This document shows positions 63,616-64,000 of a DNA stretch of 64,000 nucleotides, one piece after another. The first letter of the stretch is position 1, and each line of letters opens with the position of its first letter. The translations under genes were made by a program, and so were the position numbers. The stretch covers positions 67,936 through 131,935 of the forward strand of contig JAEWDM010000035.1 in the NCBI GenBank assembly GCA_023390115.1, given 5' to 3'. Origin of the DNA: Bacillota bacterium (GTDB lineage: Bacteria > Bacillota > Clostridia > Acetivibrionales > DSM-27016). The notes below the pieces were generated by a model. The model did not search any database. It had not been told where the DNA came from and saw nothing but the letters and a program-made list of their open reading frames with translations.

Positions 63616-63644
63616 TTGACAAAGAAGTGCGGGCGTGATAGTAT
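63616..63644 (+). promoter_or_regulatory. Ribosomal RNA operon promoter
   Basis: TTGACA (63616-63621), exactly 17 bases and TAGTAT (63639-63644), a strong sigma-A promoter about 235 bases upstream of 16S rRNA. The leader that follows (63651-63879) has the usual antitermination/processing features, including GCTTCGC- and CCGCAAAAGCGG-type hairpins and GAAAATTAAACAGTG, but no gene. Confidence 0.85.
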
Positions 63645-63879
63645 ATAAAAGCTGCTTCGCAAGATTGTTTTCACCGCAAAAGCGGAATCTGTTTTGAGAA
63701 GAGTGCAAATGGACTTTGAAAATTAAACAGTGTAAAAAGCAAGATAATCATGGAACTCGTTAAAAGAAATTGAGTACTAAGTTCGCTTATTAAGCGAGCT
63801 TAGAAAGCTAGTGATAGTTTGATACTTTTAAAAAAAGTAATTTGAGCCGAAAGGCTTTCAAAATAAAAGTTTCACTTTT

Positions 63880-64000
<121 letters not shown>

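Overview
The window is a stretch of a low-GC, Gram-positive chromosome of the class Clostridia around its replication origin. The evidence is the gene order gyrA, noc, rsmG, mnmG, mnmE, jag, yidC, yidD, rnpA, rpmH, [oriC], dnaA, dnaN, yaaA, recF, remB, gyrB, then parA and parB with perfect TGTTTCACGTGAAACA parS sites, plus AGGAGG ribosome binding sites and frequent TTG/GTG starts. Plant-glycan glycosidases suggest a plant-fibre or gut anaerobe, but the species cannot be named from this sequence alone.

Layout. (1) 1-5.9 kb: glutamate synthase gltB (5' end outside the window) and gltD. (2) 5.9-17.7 kb: two divergent arms that look like one pentitol/ketopentose catabolic unit. The minus arm encodes a sugar-binding lipoprotein, two ABC permeases, a zinc polyol dehydrogenase and ribulokinase (AraB). 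The plus arm encodes a ROK regulator, an SDR dehydrogenase, a split transketolase and a small cupin-like protein. I infer polyol uptake, oxidation to ribulose, phosphorylation and entry into the pentose phosphate pathway. (3) 17.7-20.8 kb: a DUF4097 lipoprotein, a 26-residue membrane peptide preceded by three tandem repeats, radC and a DUF421/YetF membrane protein. (4) 20.9-25.6 kb: a BceRS-BceAB-type antimicrobial-peptide sensing and resistance module. (5) 25.9-39.5 kb: a glycan-utilisation locus made of a YesMN-type two-component system, a sugar ABC importer without its own ATPase, an (alpha/alpha)6-type glycosidase, a zinc dehydrogenase, a GH78 alpha-L-rhamnosidase and a GH43 beta-xylosidase/arabinofuranosidase. 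(6) 39.5-40.8 kb: an IS1182-type transposase remnant and two tRNA-Ser genes. (7) 40.8-63.4 kb: serS and the origin-proximal housekeeping cluster, with genes pointing away from oriC on both sides. (8) 63.4-64 kb: an rRNA operon promoter, leader and the first 121 bases of a 16S rRNA gene whose V1 region carries a heptanucleotide tandem repeat.

The housekeeping part is conserved. The accessory part (5.9-39.5 kb) holds two sugar systems of parallel design: in both, the binding-protein gene comes first and is followed by a strong intercistronic hairpin before the permease genes. Candidates for undescribed biology are the 26-residue peptide with its repeat leader, a 22-codon leader ORF in the long 5' UTR of the pentitol operon, the ROK regulator that lacks the zinc motif, and the repeat-bearing 16S V1 region. 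I found no CRISPR array, prophage or clearly novel multi-gene system.
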